A stretch of DNA of 64,000 nucleotides, from NCBI GenBank assembly GCA_009617715.1, contig VTFK01000223.1:186001-250000 (forward strand). The letters run 5' to 3'. Below are positions 26,301-36,636 of this stretch, piece after piece. The first letter of the stretch is position 1, and each line of letters opens with the position of its first letter. The stretch comes from Plectrocnemia conspersa (taxonomy: Eukaryota > Arthropoda > Insecta > Trichoptera > Polycentropodidae). A program made the position numbers and the translations under genes. The notes under the pieces are model-generated. The model had not been told where the DNA came from and did not search any database. It saw nothing but the letters and a program-made list of their open reading frames with translations.

Positions 26301-27677
26301 CTTTTGTTTAAAATCTCATCTATATGTTAAACTATTGCTTTTATGTTTATTTTCTAGGACACAAAAAACACTATTTTAATCGTTATATGAAAAGTAATAG
26401 TAAAACCCATTGGCTTCCAAAAAAATTTTTTTATTATCGAATATGCTATGGTCAATAAGTTTTACGTACACATATATTTTTGTATTTCTGATTTTCAATT
26501 CGTTTCGCAGATCATAAGTGGTGTTCGTGTATGCGCCCTTTGAGGTTTGATTCGCCATAAGAAAAGGTTTTTCTTTTTATCTTCTTATTCTCCCCGGTGA
26601 GATGTACATTTTTTTATTAAAGGAAATTTATGGTTGCGTGCCGCTGACCTATTTAAGTCAATAAAGAATAATATCCGTAATCGGAAAAAGTTTTGGATTT
26701 TCGTGAAAAAAATGCGTAGACCATTATATTCGTTTTATAGGATTTGAGGCAGTTGTGAGATATAATTAGATTTTTGCCATATACATAAACGTATTTGTAT
26801 TATATATACTGTTTTTTTTTTATTAAATAAAATTACTATTTATTTTTTAAACGCAAATACGATTCATAAATAACCTGAGGCTTTTTCAATTATTTTTCCA
26901 CAAATGAAAATGTGTAATCGTTATCGCACTTTTCGACATTACAAATTCGTCACGCGTCGCCTTTCATTCTTTAATAACACTAAGTGTTGTTATTACGACA
27001 TAAAAAAATCACGAATCATATTCTGTACCCACTTTATAATCTATGTATCAAATTAAGCGATGCATTGAGTGCAAATAAAATTTAATTCAAGACTGTTATG
27101 TTATCGTAAAGTTTTCTTATCATTTCTTAAATGTATTCTTTTGAAAAGATGCAATTTTATTTTAGTCATATATTGAAGTATAGTACATATTCCGAGCTTT
27201 AGTTTAATGGAAAATAGAGTGATGTATTATGTTCTCCATAAAATTTAAGAATGCATAAATAAATAATATATACAAATTTACATATAGGGTTTCGAATAAT
27301 TTATTTTTATTATATTTATCCAAATATTGTTAATATAATTGATATGTCAAGATAACTTAATATGTAATAAAAATGAGATTTGACTCTTGGAAAAACACAA
27401 AATGTAATTGTTTTATATAGTGGATTAAAAATCTTAATTTAAATTAAATTTTCATACAATTTAACTAGAGAAAAATAATTGTCGACTCCGTCTTAAAATG
27501 TTTAAAAAACTTTGTAATCATTACACCACTAATAAGGCATTATTGTTCCATGTTTTTCATTTCTCGAGAATTCTCATTTTCACTTTTTATAGAATTTTCA
27601 AAAATATTTTAAATAAAAAAAAATTGATTTGAGAATTACAAAGAAGTTTCGGGCTTCCGTATTTCCGTAGAGAAGAC
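20400..27677. other. Mosaic of AT-rich spacer and GC-richer blocks
   Basis: GC-richer, apparently unique blocks lie near 20450-20800, 21230-21700, 22140-22720, 23330-23850 and 25400-25950. Frames up to 79 codons occur but no domain is recognisable. Near 23220-23240 the motif CCACCCTGTATA resembles the end of a mariner-type element, without a partner. At 24590-24690 a 105-base open stretch lies between TTTTATAG and CAG|GTAAGA (see findings). No complete transposon was found. Confidence 0.35.
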
Positions 27678-28580
27678 AAATTCTTTGGATTAATTAAAAA
27701 AACGATAGTTAAGTTCGCTGACAGACAAATTTGATTCCGTAACTTTGGAATCAAATATTCATTTTTACAATCTGCTGATTCTCACGCAGAGCGGTTTTTC
27801 TTATCTGATTATTAGTGTAGTTTTTATATTACCAAAGCAAAATGAGTCCGCTTAGAGGAGTTGCGAAAATATAAACTTTCGGGATTCTAACCCTTTGGGG
27901 TGTGACTTTGCAATCAGTAAGACGCAGGTGGAAACTAGTGAGAATTTTATTAGATTATATTACATATTGCGAAAGATTATGATGGGCAAGATGTTAGAGT
28001 TCTGATTGGTATGGTAGCAACATTATAGCGGAGGTTGATCTCTCTCTGCTGCGGTGCTCGTATGATGGAGTCCCTATCAGGATGTGAGCGTTCATGACCG
28101 TATGTTGTCCGTGGGTGGACCGAATCTGCTAGTCTCTTCGATTGTCTGTCCGATCCTCATTGGAGAGCAGCCTTATGAATTCAGGGCTGCAAAGCTTGCT
28201 GAGAAATCACTTCTTAGAACAACGAAATATATATATGCATTTAGAAAGTGACATTTGCTTGATGGACATCTCCGAGGTCGAATTGTGCAACGGGAACAAT
28301 GTCGCCTTGCGGTGTTTTTTGTCTTACGGTGATATATTGTTTTCCGTGACCGGAGAATCTTTGCGTGTTATTTATGGAAAACATTTTTTTCTAGTCTTAG
28401 CGAGGGCGTGATCCCACTATTGTCTAGTTTATCCTTGTTGATGAATGATCATCTTTGGTCACGGATTTTAACGCGAGTTTCAAGATTTTTTTGCCATTCA
28501 AAAACTTACGACCTCTTATAAAAGCATGCATATTTTTCCCTTTCTTATACAGCGGTATAAAAATTGTAACAGTTGTAAAT
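27678..28580 (+). repeat. Dispersed repeat family, copy 2, split by an insertion
   Basis: The left part (27678-27875) matches copy 3 from its first third onward (TTCTTTGGATTA, TTAAGTTCGC, TAGTTTTTATATTACCAAAGC). The right part (28486-28580) matches from TTTTTTTGCCATTC through GCATGCATATTTT and CCCTTTCTTATAC to the end. About 610 unrelated bases lie between, so this copy was interrupted after it inserted. Confidence 0.7.
27876..28485. mobile_element. Insertion of unknown class inside repeat copy 2
   Basis: A block with clearly higher GC than both flanks separates the two halves of the dispersed repeat. It holds an 89-codon open frame (28142-28411, plus), but I recognise no integrase, protease, RT or DDE motif in any frame. 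Its size and base composition would fit a solo long terminal repeat (LTR) or a non-autonomous element. I could not define terminal repeats or a target-site duplication, so its exact ends are uncertain by about 10-20 bases. Confidence 0.45.
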
Positions 28581-31500
28581 CAGATCATGCAGTTTTTGGC
28601 TGTAATTAAATATTTTAATATAATATATTAAGGATAATTTAATTGTATCATATAAATAAATATCGGCAACAAATCAGCTGCTTTCTCTGGCTTAAACAAT
28701 AAGACTGCAATGATTTTTTAATCACTTAATAAGCAGCGCAAAATAAGCAAGAAAATTGATTTATTATTATATTTAAAGTACCTTTTAAAACAACTTGTTA
28801 AAATATTTTTTAGCTGATAATGAAAAAACATTGAAAAAATCTAGAATACTGTTTCTTTTTATATTTAAAATAATTTTGCAGATAAATTTGCGTAAAATAG
28901 CCCAACGAGCGGGCACTATTCCAATTTAACTCTTCGCTTTTTTCTACATAATAATCATAATAACAATACATTTATATATAATACAACTACCGTGTTACAT
29001 AATTGGCAAGAGTTTTTGTTTGGCAAAGGAGATTATAAGTTATCTTACTCAAATTTGTGTATTGAATGATAAGTCGCTTGTTTTACCGTGTTTGAATAAT
29101 GTATTAAATTTGTGCTTTATGCACCTGTTGCACCTGTCCAATCGTATTATTTTATCATTAGTATGGAATTATTTTTGAATATCCCCCTCGCGAGCGTAAA
29201 ACAGTGGCAAGCTTCATATCCTCCCCTAATAAATATATAAAAACCCACAACCCTTCAATAGCACTTAAAGTAATTTTTCGATAGTGATAAATTTTAAAGT
29301 AGCATTTGTCACATACCGGAAAGGTGGCGTACGTTGACACCCCCGATAGCCGCTTAGCTCTACTGGGCATTGTTCTTCGATATGGAACGAATTGAATAAT
29401 TCATGGCATCAGTAGCGTAGTGGTCCTGATAATGAAAAGTGCGTTAGGCCATATGTATGTAAGCGGGCTGTTCAAAAAGAAAAAAAATATCGAGATTTTA
29501 TATATTTTTAGGTCATAGAACTATATTATTTCCAAGATTAGAGTACATCAATGTTGTATAAATTGAACGAGTGTTATATTTATAACGCGTTCTTGATATA
29601 TATTTGATTCAGTGATAAATCAATTTAAAAATAATTAATTTAATCTCTAATATTAGTATGAAAATAATATTTTTAAATTATATACAGTAGGTGCTTTACT
29701 AAAAAAATATTGAGTTAAAGCATTTTTCGTTTTACAAGTTTATTAAAAAAATGTGCAACAATTTTAATTACTATTCTAATTAAATTATATTCAAAACATG
29801 TTCTATGTAACAAATCAAAAGGGAATAAAATGAGAGCGAGGTAGGGGTGGAGATGTGTTTGATTTTCGTATGTCTGGAAACTTTTCGATCAACCCTTATA
29901 CATACATGTCGCCTGGTTGCAACGTTACCGTCGTTTTTAATTAAATGGTTATGACGATAAGCCGAGCACGATAGCAATAACAGCCCGGGGCGTACGCACA
30001 TTTGTACCCTTCCGTATGCAATCCGATTACATTATTATTTATTGTGCACACGGCAATGTAACATTTGTTTATCGCGCAAACATTTGGTTATGGCCGGCGG
30101 TGACGTTGATCTTCCGACGGCCTTTTTACGCTTTTTTAACCAGTGATTGATCTTAATGTAGGGTGGGGTTTAATGGAGAAAAGCATCTGCGGGCCCACAA
30201 ATTATTCACGATCCATTCGCTTTAATTATTCTTAAAATAATATTGATTTTAATCTGTAAAATTATACTGCCCCTCTTGTGAATTCATCAGAGCGAGAGAG
30301 AAAGGGCACATATATTAAATCGAACATATGCGTCGTGTAGAATCATTATAAATGTTAATTGTTTAGCTCTTTACCATTTAGGCAGAAATGTATGCTTAAT
30401 ACATATTTTGGAAACAAGAGATTTCCTTAATAATTTTTTTTTAATAGTAGTACGTTAGATCAAATGCATTCATGTACCAAATATTCATATAACAATAAAT
30501 CAAAAAATAGCATTTAGAAACGTGATCCGCCATTACTATATTAAGTTTAGTTGTTTCCACGAAGCTACTGGTTGTTAATTCGATAGTTTTGAAAACAAAT
30601 CTAGTTAATTTAGTTAATACACATACACATTTAATTATTATATATATATATCTGATCTCATAATAGCCTAACAGGATACTCCGATATGTTTTGATGTTAT
30701 ATTCATATACATGATACAAGTAGTGTTTATTCTGAAGAAAAATGTAAATTGATTATTTTTATTTCTTGATAAATTTAGATCTTTCTCGAGAATTATCATA
30801 TGTTTTTTGTAAAAAGTAAATTTATACAAATATTTTTAAATGGTTTAAGCCCGCTGCAATTTAAGAAGCAAGTAATGTTTGAAATCTGCTCTATTCACAG
30901 CTAAATTCAGAGCAGGTAGTGCGAAAAGGGACAGGGATTTAGTTTTATGACCGACTGTAGAAATTACGATAAGCAAGCACTCAGCGTGTGTGCAAACAAT
31001 CAATATCTGACTATCTTTAATCATTATCACAATATTTATAATACAATTATTTATAAAATAATTAGTTAAAGAATTATGCAGTTCATATCTGTATTAATGT
31101 TAATTAAATACATTGTAAATTTATTTGCATTTGTAAATTTATAAGAAAATAGATGTTATAGTTTGTAGAATGCTAGATGTTTACTTAGTAATCAGTTAAT
31201 TGATAATTTATTGCCTAGTGTGTATATAAAAGCTGTTTTTATAAACATATACATACAAAAAGTTTTTCGTAAAAAATAATGTTTTCAGAATAAAGCGGCT
31301 TAATAGGTCGATTTTTGTAACACGGTGAGCGTGTGTGAAAAGCACAGCTATTATGACAAAAGTCTGCTCTAGACACTCAAGTGCCATCATTCGTCTGAAA
31401 CATTACATATCCAACTCGTATTATAAAGCTTTTTATTATATATTTTTTGCTAAAAGATACACGTGAAATTGATCGTTCAAACAGTCTTAAGTTTCAATTA

Positions 31501-31739
31501 AACTTGGCACGTAGTATAAATGATATGTAACACGTGTACGTAGTGTATAATCACATCGTAATTATAATATTCACATTGTATGAAAATACGTGATTAACGA
31601 TCAAATACAGACCTGAAGATGTGGTTATTTAAATTTGCATTCCATATTATATATAATAGATTGGTAGCTCATGTGGCAAGTAAAACTTATAAGCTATCGC
31701 TATAAATAATTAAACATAAACTAAATCTGTAACTTTATA
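28581..31739. other. AT-rich spacer, no gene seen
   Basis: Frames of up to 92 codons on the minus strand are AT-driven and match nothing. A GC-richer patch near 29940-30200 has no recognisable content. The AT run near 30640-30650 is a short microsatellite. Confidence 0.4.
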
Positions 31740-32790
31740 TGCGTTCCTTCTCGACTGCAGACTCTATAATGAGATGTACTAAAGTCAACCTGATCCACAA
31801 GAAGGGTGTATCGAAAACTTCAGACCGGTCGCCGTTCCTTCGGTACCATTTAAGTTGTTTGATACAATTATTTGCAGATATATTTAAAATCACTGCAAGC
31901 GCAAGTAGACTAACAACACAAACTTGGTCCACGTTATTCTACAGTCACTAACATCTTGTGACTTTCGAAGGTGGTGACAAAATCCCTCGATTCTAAAAAT
32001 GTAGTCTATATCGACTTTCAAAAGGCATTGGACAAAGTTTGTCATGATAATTGTTTTTTGCGTCACCTATTAGGCAAAATTCGGTTTAGATGTGCTTTAT
32101 TCCATTATCACTCGTAAAGTTGTTATAATCGAGCGTTTTCACCGCGATGGCACGATTTTATTGCTTTTGACCTAGACTGGAAATTCACTATATGGCAACA
32201 CTGAGCAGCCAAGAAACACGACTAATTATCAGATACATATTACGAGTAGATTCTTTTAATACTTCTTAATGCTTAATTAAAATATTGCGCATAAAATATG
32301 ATTTCAGAAAATATCTCGCAGCGGTGGTTAATTTTATAAAAATTAACCACCGCTTTATTTTAAGGATAGAAAAAGTTAACACGTACATATTATTATTTAT
32401 TTAAGAAATTATATTACGATGTTAAAAAATATATATATAATGCCATTTTTGTCATGAGGCCTGGAATAATTTTCGAGTTTTTTAGTCACCGCCGTCAATA
32501 TGCGAGCTATGGCAATCGTCACTCTGATGAGTATTTCGCTCATTTTGGAGTACCACAGGGATCTAATCTGGGTCCTCCGCTCTTTTTGATCTTTATAAAC
32601 GACATACATACAGCTTTAATAAATCGGAATATTTATTATATGCTAATGGCCTGAAAGTGTTTCAGAGTATTCGCACAAGTTCGGTTTCACTATCTTTACA
32701 GAAAGACCTGGGTTTGTTGTGGAAATCAACTACCTTTCAGCATGCCAAGTGGGCATCATGACGCATTGAGGAATCCTGGCAAGTAATGAT
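31740..32790 (+). pseudogene. Jockey-like LINE reverse transcriptase remnant
   Basis: Plus-strand blocks follow the order of a non-LTR retrotransposon reverse transcriptase: VNLIHKKG (31772-31810), ENFRPVAVPS...KLFDTII (31813-31875), a decayed STNTNLVH segment (near 31900), VYIDFQKALDKVCHD (32002-32048), and GVPQGSNLGP followed by LFLIFINDI (32547-32606). The catalytic YADD box reads YANG (about 32637-32650), followed by LKVF and a thumb-like LQKDL segment to about 32755. Several frames are used and both catalytic aspartates of the YADD box are replaced, so the copy is dead. Between 32100 and 32450 about 350 extra bases interrupt the expected spacing. The GVPQGS and FADDLK-type context fits the Jockey/CR1 side of LINEs. 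Confidence 0.85.
32321..32353. repeat. Perfect 15-bp-stem hairpin inside the LINE interruption
   Basis: GCGGTGGTTAATTTT and its exact complement are separated by three bases (ATA). It lies within the 350-base segment that interrupts the LINE remnant, so it probably belongs to the inserted DNA rather than to the retrotransposon. Confidence 0.9.
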
Positions 32791-33280
32791 GGTCAGATTT
32801 GTAATAAAAAAATGTGTATATCGCCAACATAATCTCATTTGTCACATTATACATATTTTTTATAATGGTAAAAAAGTTATTATTATTTAAATGGTATAGA
32901 AATCTAAAGTACCTTTTTTGTAGTCGTGAGAAAAATGCGGTTTCGTTGGGGTGATCCGCCGGGGGTACCTTAAAAATTAATATGGCTTTAGGGGATTCGT
33001 TACGATCTTTTAACTTAATATCATATATTTAAAGGATTTTTTTTCTATTATTCTTAAGATTTATTTAAAATTATATATAAAATATTTATACAATATTTTA
33101 ATTCATCGTAGGCTGTGTTAAAAAATGGAGATTAATTAGTGTAATAAATGGCCTTGTATTCATTTGGGTACAAAAATATAATGCCTTTGTTATAGCCTTA
33201 AAGTATATTAACATGAACCGAGATACATTGTTTAAGGATTCAATTTAAAAGTATGAAAGAGTAAGACGTTATTATGAGTT
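32791..33280. other. AT-rich spacer
   Basis: No gene or repeat recognised. Confidence 0.35.
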
Positions 33281-33300
33281 TTAACCCTTTGCACTCGTAT
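33281..33300 (+). repeat. Isolated piggyBac-like terminus
   Basis: TTAACCCTTTGCACTCG has the TTAA target and the CCC-starting terminus typical of many insect piggyBac-like elements. The inverted partner (ending in GGGTTAA) was not found to the right, so only one end is supported. Confidence 0.45.
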
Positions 33301-34460
33301 TTTTTTTTTGGTTGGGGTAGCGCCAGCTCGTATTTAATTTCGAGACTTTTTTTATGTTCAATTTTTGGAAGTAAAAATGAAATAAAACATGTTTTGATTA
33401 ATCTTTTTACAAATTAAAATTAATACAGCGAAAGATTGATAGTTTGTCAGTATTTTAGTTAAAAAAAAATTAATTAAATATTTAAAATATATTATAATTT
33501 TAATACTTTAATCGGAAAATAACTTTTTATATTGTACTTTTTTAAATAACTTGTAAAACGATAACTATGAAACTTAGAAAAGAATAATTTATTAAAATGT
33601 GTTCACGAAGAATTGAACTTACTATTCACAAAAAAAAAAAATTACATAGTATTAGGTATACATAGTATAGGAAGGTAAATGTAATGATGTTTTTAGATGA
33701 TTTTTCGTCCATCGCAATCAAATGCGCGGCCAAACAAATAAATTAATTATTTAAAAAACAGCTGAGTGTTGTAGCGGCAGGGGTTTATAACCATTAAGAA
33801 ATTTGTAAATAGCTAGATGTCATATGAATTCTGAATAATTAAAATATTGGACTGATTGTATTTTTTTTGCACCTATCGTTTATTATCTTGCGCAATGCGC
33901 TTATTATCTTGCGCATCGCGCTCGTTCTATAGCGTTTAGCGCTCATAACATCGATCAACAATTTGCGTTCATACAAAAAAATAATGGTTACAATAAAATT
34001 TAATCAAGATTAAAATTACAAAGAGCACAAGTTTTTTACTTGTAGTTTTTTTTTCTTAGTAAAACCTTAGTTTTTAGTTTTTTTAATTGTTGTTTTTTCT
34101 TGGTAAATAGTTAATATATTCCCATTAACAAGTTTTAGACTTTTTAGAAAATCAGATTACAATAAACGTATTATAAAAAATAAAAAAATATACTGTTAGT
34201 TAAATAAAACATATATCAACATATAATAACGTTTAAAACACATTTAATATACGAAAATTGTTATGCACCTTACAATAAATAAAACACAAACAATATGCAC
34301 ATCAGCACATATGTTTTAAGCAAAAGGATACATTTTGACGATATAACCAATGATTTTTAAAAGCAAAATTTAACACTTTTGTTGCCGATAATGAGATTCC
34401 AAATAAAGTAAAGCGAAGGTCCATATATAAAGGAGAATCTAGATTAGAAAATATGGTTCT
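33301..34460. other. AT-rich spacer, possibly interior of a decayed piggyBac-like element
   Basis: It follows the piggyBac-like end at 33281. No transposase motif is readable. It contains the short tandem duplication at 33880-33921. Confidence 0.3.
33880..33921. repeat. Two tandem 21-bp units
   Basis: TTATTATCTTGCGC is shared by both units; they then read AATGCGC and ATCGCGC. The units stand out as GC-rich cores in an AT-rich context and are followed by further GCG-rich palindromic bits to 33945. Confidence 0.9.
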
Positions 34461-35127
34461 AGGACACTAACCGCCTGGAAATATACCCCTTGGACAATAA
34501 CCCCCCGTCAAAACCCCCCTGGACATTGACCCCCCGTGCAAATAACCCTGACAATTAACCCACCATGCAAATAATCCTGACAATTAACCCCCCGCCACGT
34601 ATAAAGATAATACAGATATTACTTAACACGTCTCGTGACGCTCTATTATACTTAATAAAACATATACTGACGCCATTACCAAAGTTTAGCTGTATTATAC
34701 ATACATATGTATCTAGCCTAATAATATTTTTTATTTTTTTTTAATACTCTTTATAACAATTTTTCTCGCACCGGTCACCGGTACAAAATATACAATACGT
34801 ATATTTTCTTCGTAAATGTGTTAGTTTTATTGATATTTAAAAATTCTGTATTTTGCTGAATGAAATAAATTAGTATTGATACTGATTATTCGTATTAAAC
34901 ATTATTTTATTAAAATAATGACCATTTATTATAAATAATAACAACTTATATAAAATACTTATCTCTATACGTGGCGGGGTTAATCGTCGGGGGGTTATTT
35001 ACACGGGGGGTTAATTTTCAGGGGCTATTTGTCAGGGGTTATTTGCACAAGGGGATTATTTGTACAGGGGTTAATGTCCAGGGAGTTTTGATGGGAGATA
35101 TATCTATCAGGGGGGGGTATTTGTCCT
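34461..35127. mobile_element. Foldback element with C-run/G-run arms
   Basis: Arms of about 150 bases face each other across an AT-rich centre of about 350 bases. The left arm begins AGGACACTAACC and is made of units like TGCAAATAACCCTGACAATT followed by AACCCCCCG. The right arm is its imperfect complement and ends TGTCCT. Blocks such as CCGCCACGTATA and CCCTGGACATT pair precisely. The centre holds a CACCGGT doublet (34769-34783) and no protein frame. The arms read as arrays of about 30-base units, which is unusual for a standard miniature transposon. No target-site duplication was clear, so the class is unknown. Confidence 0.8.
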
Positions 35128-35219
35128 GCGTTTACATGCACTTAGGATAGGAATATTTAAAATACGAAAAAGAAGGCCAAATTAAATTAGATATTTTTTA
35201 ATATATTCACTGTCTATGG

Positions 35220-35574
35220 CAGAGGTCAGAAAATTACGGCCAAATCAAGCCCTCTGCTTATTTTAATCCGGCCTGCAAGTAATTGTTAGATTTGACATAT
35301 AAAAAAATCAAAGTATGTGCTATAATAGAGCGGCCAACCGTCGAGTTAAGGAGCTAGCTAGGTATCACCTTATAAGGTGCTCCTATTGCTTTGTATTTCA
35401 CCGTGACGTTATGCACTTTAAATTTGACAGCATCTTCAGTGCCCACGTAACGCCTTTTGCAATACATTTGAATATTTGAGAGAAATGATAAAGCTCATTT
35501 TAATTTTGCTTCCTGGCCCGCTGAGCTTAAAATATTTACAATCTGGTCCTTCACAAAAGGTTTGCCGACCCCTG
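35220..35574. mobile_element. Non-autonomous hAT (CAGGGGTCGGCAAAC type)
   Basis: The 355-bp element ends in TTTGCCGACCCCTG on the right and begins CAGAGGTC on the left (a decayed version of the same TIR). It is flanked by a perfect 8-bp duplication, GTCTATGG (35212-35219 and 35575-35582). The CAGGGGTCGGCAAAC terminus is widespread among animal hAT elements. No coding capacity is present. Confidence 0.95.
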
Positions 35575-35689
35575 GTCTATGGTGTTACACGAGCAAAATA
35601 ACCTTGTCTATATTCTTCAGTCATATGTTTTACAGAGAGACATTCAAAACGCGTCATGGCGATTTTACAACTTTATATTTAGATTGTCT

Positions 35690-35768
35690 TGTATAACCGG
35701 AATGTCGTAGTCCTTAAGGCGTTGAACTGATATCCTAGAGACTATCGGTTCAGGTCCCGCAGCAAACT
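35690..35768 (+). pseudogene. tRNA-like relic (Ser/Leu-like), possibly a SINE head
   Basis: TGTCGTAGTCCTTAAGGCG resembles the A-box and D-arm of a tRNA, and GGTTCAGGTCC (35747-35757) resembles the B-box and T-arm, with spacing suited to a type II tRNA. The anticodon region (near GAACTGATATCC) looks like a one-base-deleted tRNA-Ser(TGA), and the acceptor stem does not pair cleanly. I read it as a tRNA pseudogene or the 5' part of a tRNA-derived SINE rather than a working tRNA. Confidence 0.45.
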
Positions 35769-36303
35769 AAACATTTTAATATTAAGAATGCGCTATTATT
35801 AAAATTAAGCCCTAACTGCTAAGCGACATCTATTGATTGTAAGCTGTAATTATAGTTAACAATATACAATAGATATCACTAATTTACAAACTGTGTTTTA
35901 AATCTTATCCAATTAAACGTGTAAGTGTTTATTATATAACAATAGTTTTTTAATGACGCATATTTGAGTCATCCACCTTTAGAGTGTTAAATATGGATAA
36001 ATTTATATAAGTGTAATACAATCCTAAAACTCACTGAAAAAAATATGTTTTACAAGACTTTTAACCCTTTCACCGCGGATGACTTCTATAGGTGTCATCA
36101 AGAAAATCGCCAGTACTCATTAGACATTTAAAGGTGCCGTAAGCATTTGAGCCTAATAAAATGGCTTTTTAGTATAATTTAAGGCTGTAAATCAATTATT
36201 TGAACCATAATATTTTTAAAAATATGGCATGAATAGGTGCCCCCACATATTAACAAATTTCGAAATGGCGCTCAAAAATATCAGCTGTGGTGATAATATA
36301 AAT
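35769..36303. other. Spacer with a second piggyBac-like end at 36061
   Basis: TTAACCCTTTCACCGCG at 36061-36077 again has the TTAA plus CCCTTT form of a piggyBac-like terminus, in the same orientation as the one at 33281. No inverted partner was found. A near-palindromic stretch at 35820-35880 pairs ATCTATTG with CAATAGAT. Confidence 0.4.
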
Positions 36304-36628
36304 CAGGGCTGTGGAGTCGTTAAAAAAAAACACGACTCCGACTCCGACTCCAATTCCGATATTTACCAACAACACGACTCCACTCCGACTCCGACTCCGA
36401 CTTCGACTCCGACTCAAAAAAGTTTAATTTTATCAGGTATTTTTGGTGTTTTTCTACAAGTTTAATATTCATACGCTATACACATTCATTATTACGCAAT
36501 TAAAAATTGATAAATTTCATCATTTAAAAAATGCTCGGAGTCGCTCATTTTTCACGACTCCGACTCCAACTCCGGCCAAAACACCACGACTCCACGACTC
36601 CGACTCCGACTCCGACTCCACAGCCCTG
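36304..36628. mobile_element. Non-autonomous hAT (CAGGGCTGTGGAGTCG type)
   Basis: The 325-bp element has perfect 16-bp termini, CAGGGCTGTGGAGTCG and complement, and a perfect 8-bp duplication, ATATAAAT (36296-36303 and 36629-36636). Subterminal arrays of GACTCC hexamers fill 36332-36418 and 36554-36620, so the apparent serine/proline-rich open frames there are repeat artefacts. The arrays are likely transposase binding sites. The high quality of both ends suggests relatively recent insertion. Confidence 0.97.
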
Positions 36629-36636
36629 ATATAAAT

